64,000 nt of DNA, from contig CM022679.1 in the NCBI GenBank assembly GCA_012295275.1, forward strand, positions 20,340,342 to 20,404,341. The letters are read 5' to 3'. Position 1 is the first letter of the stretch; every line of letters begins with the position of its first letter. The DNA comes from Chrysomallon squamiferum (taxonomy: Eukaryota; Mollusca; Gastropoda; Neomphalida; Peltospiridae). A program made the position numbers and the translations under genes. The notes under the pieces are model-generated. The model worked only from the letters and a program-made list of their open reading frames with translations, did not search any database and was not told the DNA's origin. Below, piece by piece: positions 61,315 to 64,000 of the stretch.

Positions 61315-61560
61315 AATTACTTCTGACGTAGAAGCCAAACTTCGGGATTACCACATGGAGACAGCTGACGCCACACAAGTCCCGCGACTTGGCAGAGACA
61401 ATACAAATGAAGTTACATGCTGTAGAAGGATGAGTTGGGGATTTCTCTGTACAAGGTGTTACCTGAACGGTGGTACAGAATTCCATGTCAACAAGTGTCA
61501 ACATTGTTCTTACTGCCAGTCCCTTGCCACTGCAGATGTCTTGTTTGATTGTTATTTTAA
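61315..61560. other. Balanced intronic patch with Cys-rich chance frame
   Basis: The plus frame at 61265-61642 encodes a Cys-rich stretch with CxxC-like spacing (residues about 57-80). A minus frame (61247-61504) overlaps it. There is no clear acceptor/donor pair or family match. A zinc-binding module is conceivable but unsupported. Confidence 0.15.
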
Positions 61561-62605
61561 CTGTCGTCGTCTGAAAATAACATGCTTAGTAATAATAACA
61601 AAACATTTGATAATAAGCCAGAAAACAGCAATATTAAAATAACATCAATACATGAACAGTGGTAAATAGGTGGAATAGTCTAAGAACTATGTCTTCGATG
61701 AAGCAAGAAAAAGAATAGTGTTTCACTATTTTATGCTTGTAAATGGTTTGATATTCACTATTATATCATTGACAAATAAGTAGTTGGTGTATATATATAG
61801 ACCTATTATATATATATTATATCCATTGATTATTACAGTTACATTGTTTTAAAGAATAAATGCTTAATGCCAAACGATTTATCTGTGTGCTATAACTTTA
61901 AATAATGTCTAGTAAAGAAATGTTTTGTTGTACTAAGTGAATGTTTACATTTTTTTATTTTTTAGTGATTGCTATTTTGACTACTCTGATGATTATTAAA
62001 ATTGTATAAATTATTATTTAATATTAAATAAGTATGAGTATTTAACAAAATGAAAAAAAGGCATTATTTTTATTGTTTAATTGGTAGTATCAGTGTTTTA
62101 GAAAAACAAGAAAAGAAAAAGACGTTAGTACCAAATTGTATTTGCACTAGGCTATATTTTGTTATTGGTGCCAAAAGGTAAAGAAATAAAGAAGGAAAAG
62201 AGTGTGAATTGAAATTTGTTTTAGTGTTGGGTTACAGCTGAGAGAGTCATGCCTTGTTACTGAGTATTTCTCTGTGCTGCCGAGGTCACAACAATGTTTC
62301 CCATTCATCAGCACACTGAAGATCATTGCCACCAACTCATGTTGTAAGCATACAAAAGCATATCATTGCCTGCTGTGTGGGAAGTCATTCAAACTGCCAC
62401 CAGCACACTGTATGATTTCTCTTCTGTATTGTAGTCGGTCAAAAACGGTGCTTTTGTGGCAAACATGTTCTCCTTTCAGACACTCCTCCACTCAACATCA
62501 TTGAATATTGTCATTTTATTGAAAAGAAATTTCAAAAAAAAAAAAAGAAGAAGAAAAAGTATGTTATGTATATATCTATCCATATATATGTATGAATGTA
62601 GATAT

Positions 62606-62606
<1 letters not shown>

Positions 62607-62652
<46 letters not shown>
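62607..62652. repeat. Perfect (CA)n microsatellite
   Basis: An uninterrupted CA array, the only sizeable microsatellite of this kind in the right third of the window. Confidence 0.96.
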
Positions 62653-62653
<1 letters not shown>

Positions 62654-64000
62654 TCATACATGAATACATATTTATGAATATGAAATAAGGTTATTTTGAT
62701 ATATAGCATAAATTAGGCTCAGTCAGAGACATGGCATTATTGAATATTGTTTTTTGTTTTATTTTATTATATTTTTCTTATTAACATATAAAATTAATGT
62801 TTAATTAGCACATTTTAATTATATATACATTTTATAAATATAAAGCAAGACTTAGTTATGACATAAATTAATGGGTTTTTTTGGTTGTAAACACTAAACT
62901 TTATCAACTATAAATTAGGTTAATGAAGTTGTCCCTCAGGTTAGTAGTTATATTTAGTGACAGAAAAAGTAATTAAAATAAGTATAAGAAAAATAAATAA
63001 TTTTGTTTTAAAAACAAGCATCTCTTAAGATATTGTGTCAGGTTCAATTTTCTATCAGTATTTTCTGTAAAATGTTTAAATAAAGACAATAACAACAAAA
63101 TCAGACATATCTGATCATTTCTGAAATGACTGAAAATGTATGATTGAAAAAAATTATTAATTTTTTTTTTAATAAATTATCATGCATCTTGTTTAATGTT
63201 ACAACTGTATAATATATTCAGTTGTGACAATCTTTAGTATCTGTTTAGTTTATTCCCATGCAGTGTACCTCCTACAGTTATGTGTTCTTTTATAGAATAC
63301 TTCTTACATTTGTTTTCTCTTTGCAGGATACCTCCTACCATGATATAAAATAAAAAGATTTATTATAATATTAATTAATGTTACACTGTTACACTGAAAA
63401 TCTGAATGGATGCACCTCTATACATTTATACTTTTTTCCCTTTTCAACCAGTTTCAGAACTGATTTATCAACATCCAAGGTTTACTATTTATGGAAAGGT
63501 GCACACATCTCTTGCTGCTTATCAGAATAGAATAGAATATAGTTTGAATTCCATTCAGTATCTCCATGGTCTTTAAATATATTTTAACCCATGTAACTGT
63601 AGGTTAAAAATGCATTGTTAAATAAAGCATTTCTTATTCACTTTAATGTAAATTGTTATTAGACAAGCAGATTTTTTTAACCACATTTATTCTCAACACT
63701 AATTAATTTCGTTTTTATTCTGTGTGATTGTTTATGACTTGAATTAAAAAAACTGAATCTTCTTTCTTTTTCTTCTTCTTCTTATTTTTTTAAAACTGGT
63801 CATGATTATAACATAAACAGTTGGTTTTGGGGGTTTTGCTGGTTTTTGCAGAGGCAGGCAAGATTGTGAGCTGTTTTATTTGTAAAAAATTTTATTATCT
63901 GAATTTGTTATTTCTGACATACATGTTTAGATACAAACTCAAAGGGTCTGCATTTGTTTTTTGTTTTTTAAAATATATTAAATGGAAGTGTATAAAAATA

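Larger units (their letters stand above)
44949..64000 (+). other. TCF/LEF: Intron 2 of TCF/LEF (start; continues past the window)
   Basis: No further TCF exon was recognised in the remaining 19 kb. No conserved proline- and tyrosine-rich block, HMG box or C-clamp is encoded. The stretch is AT-rich with many T tracts but has far fewer microsatellite arrays than 6-43 kb. It includes balanced islands near 50.7-50.95, 51.9-52.2, 52.78-52.96, 55.98-56.4, 56.56-56.8, 57.17-57.3, 59.3-59.64, 59.95-60.05 and 61.3-61.56 kb. Short open frames in these islands show no family. Another gene nested in the intron cannot be excluded. Confidence 0.6.

Noticed and set aside
61265-61642. Cys-rich plus-strand frame as a zinc-binding exon
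   Set aside because: The CxxC-like spacing matches no known module, and a minus frame overlaps it.
63327-63345. Strong acceptor (pyrimidine run, TTTGCAG) as TCF exon 3
   Set aside because: Joined to exon 2 it stops after five codons and shows no TCF sequence.

Overview
The window is eukaryotic, animal and strongly AT-rich, dominated by non-coding DNA full of simple-sequence arrays: (AG)n/(CT)n, (ATT)n, (TTTA)n, (TATG)n, (CA)n and long A or T tracts. Only one gene is recognised with confidence. Its N-terminal peptide resembles the Drosophila pangolin-type TCF/LEF N-terminus more closely than the vertebrate form. Together with the microsatellite load, this suggests a lophotrochozoan, most likely a coleoid cephalopod such as an octopus. 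The species call is inference; the TCF/LEF call is not.

Layout. 1-5.9 kb is AT-rich with few arrays, but holds a young 57-bp minisatellite (1709-2604) and a diverged direct duplication around it. 5.9-43.2 kb is gene-poor and packed with microsatellites. It is punctuated by short islands of more balanced composition (6.1-6.95, 9.2-9.44, 13.9-14.26, 21.5-22.3, 25.95-26.03, 30.05-30.17, 32.74-33.34 and 36.03-36.2 kb) that look like decayed mobile elements, promoters or distal regulatory elements. 43.3-44.58 kb is the promoter and 5' leader of the TCF/LEF gene on the + strand. Exon 1 (44588-44731) encodes the beta-catenin-binding segment. A 144-nt intron and a short exon 2 (44876-44948) follow. 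The rest of the window (44949-64000) reads as the start of a large second intron. It has few arrays, some balanced islands and a handful of small duplications. The HMG box and the rest of the gene lie beyond the right edge.

The most interesting signal is five exact copies of the canonical Wnt response element AGATCAAAGG/CCTTTGATCT within 3.1 kb of the TCF/LEF gene's own promoter, intron 1 and early intron 2. I found no other exact copy by eye. TCF helper-like GCCGCC motifs lie close to some of them. This predicts direct autoregulation by the gene's own product. The same locus has two abutting six-codon upstream ORFs, a CCAAT-box pair 31 bp apart, and a first intron that is frame-neutral and stop-free. 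Unspliced RNA would therefore encode a TCF fragment with the beta-catenin-binding region but no DNA-binding domain.

No tRNA, rRNA, CRISPR array or intact transposon was seen. Nearly all longer open frames are products of simple repeats.
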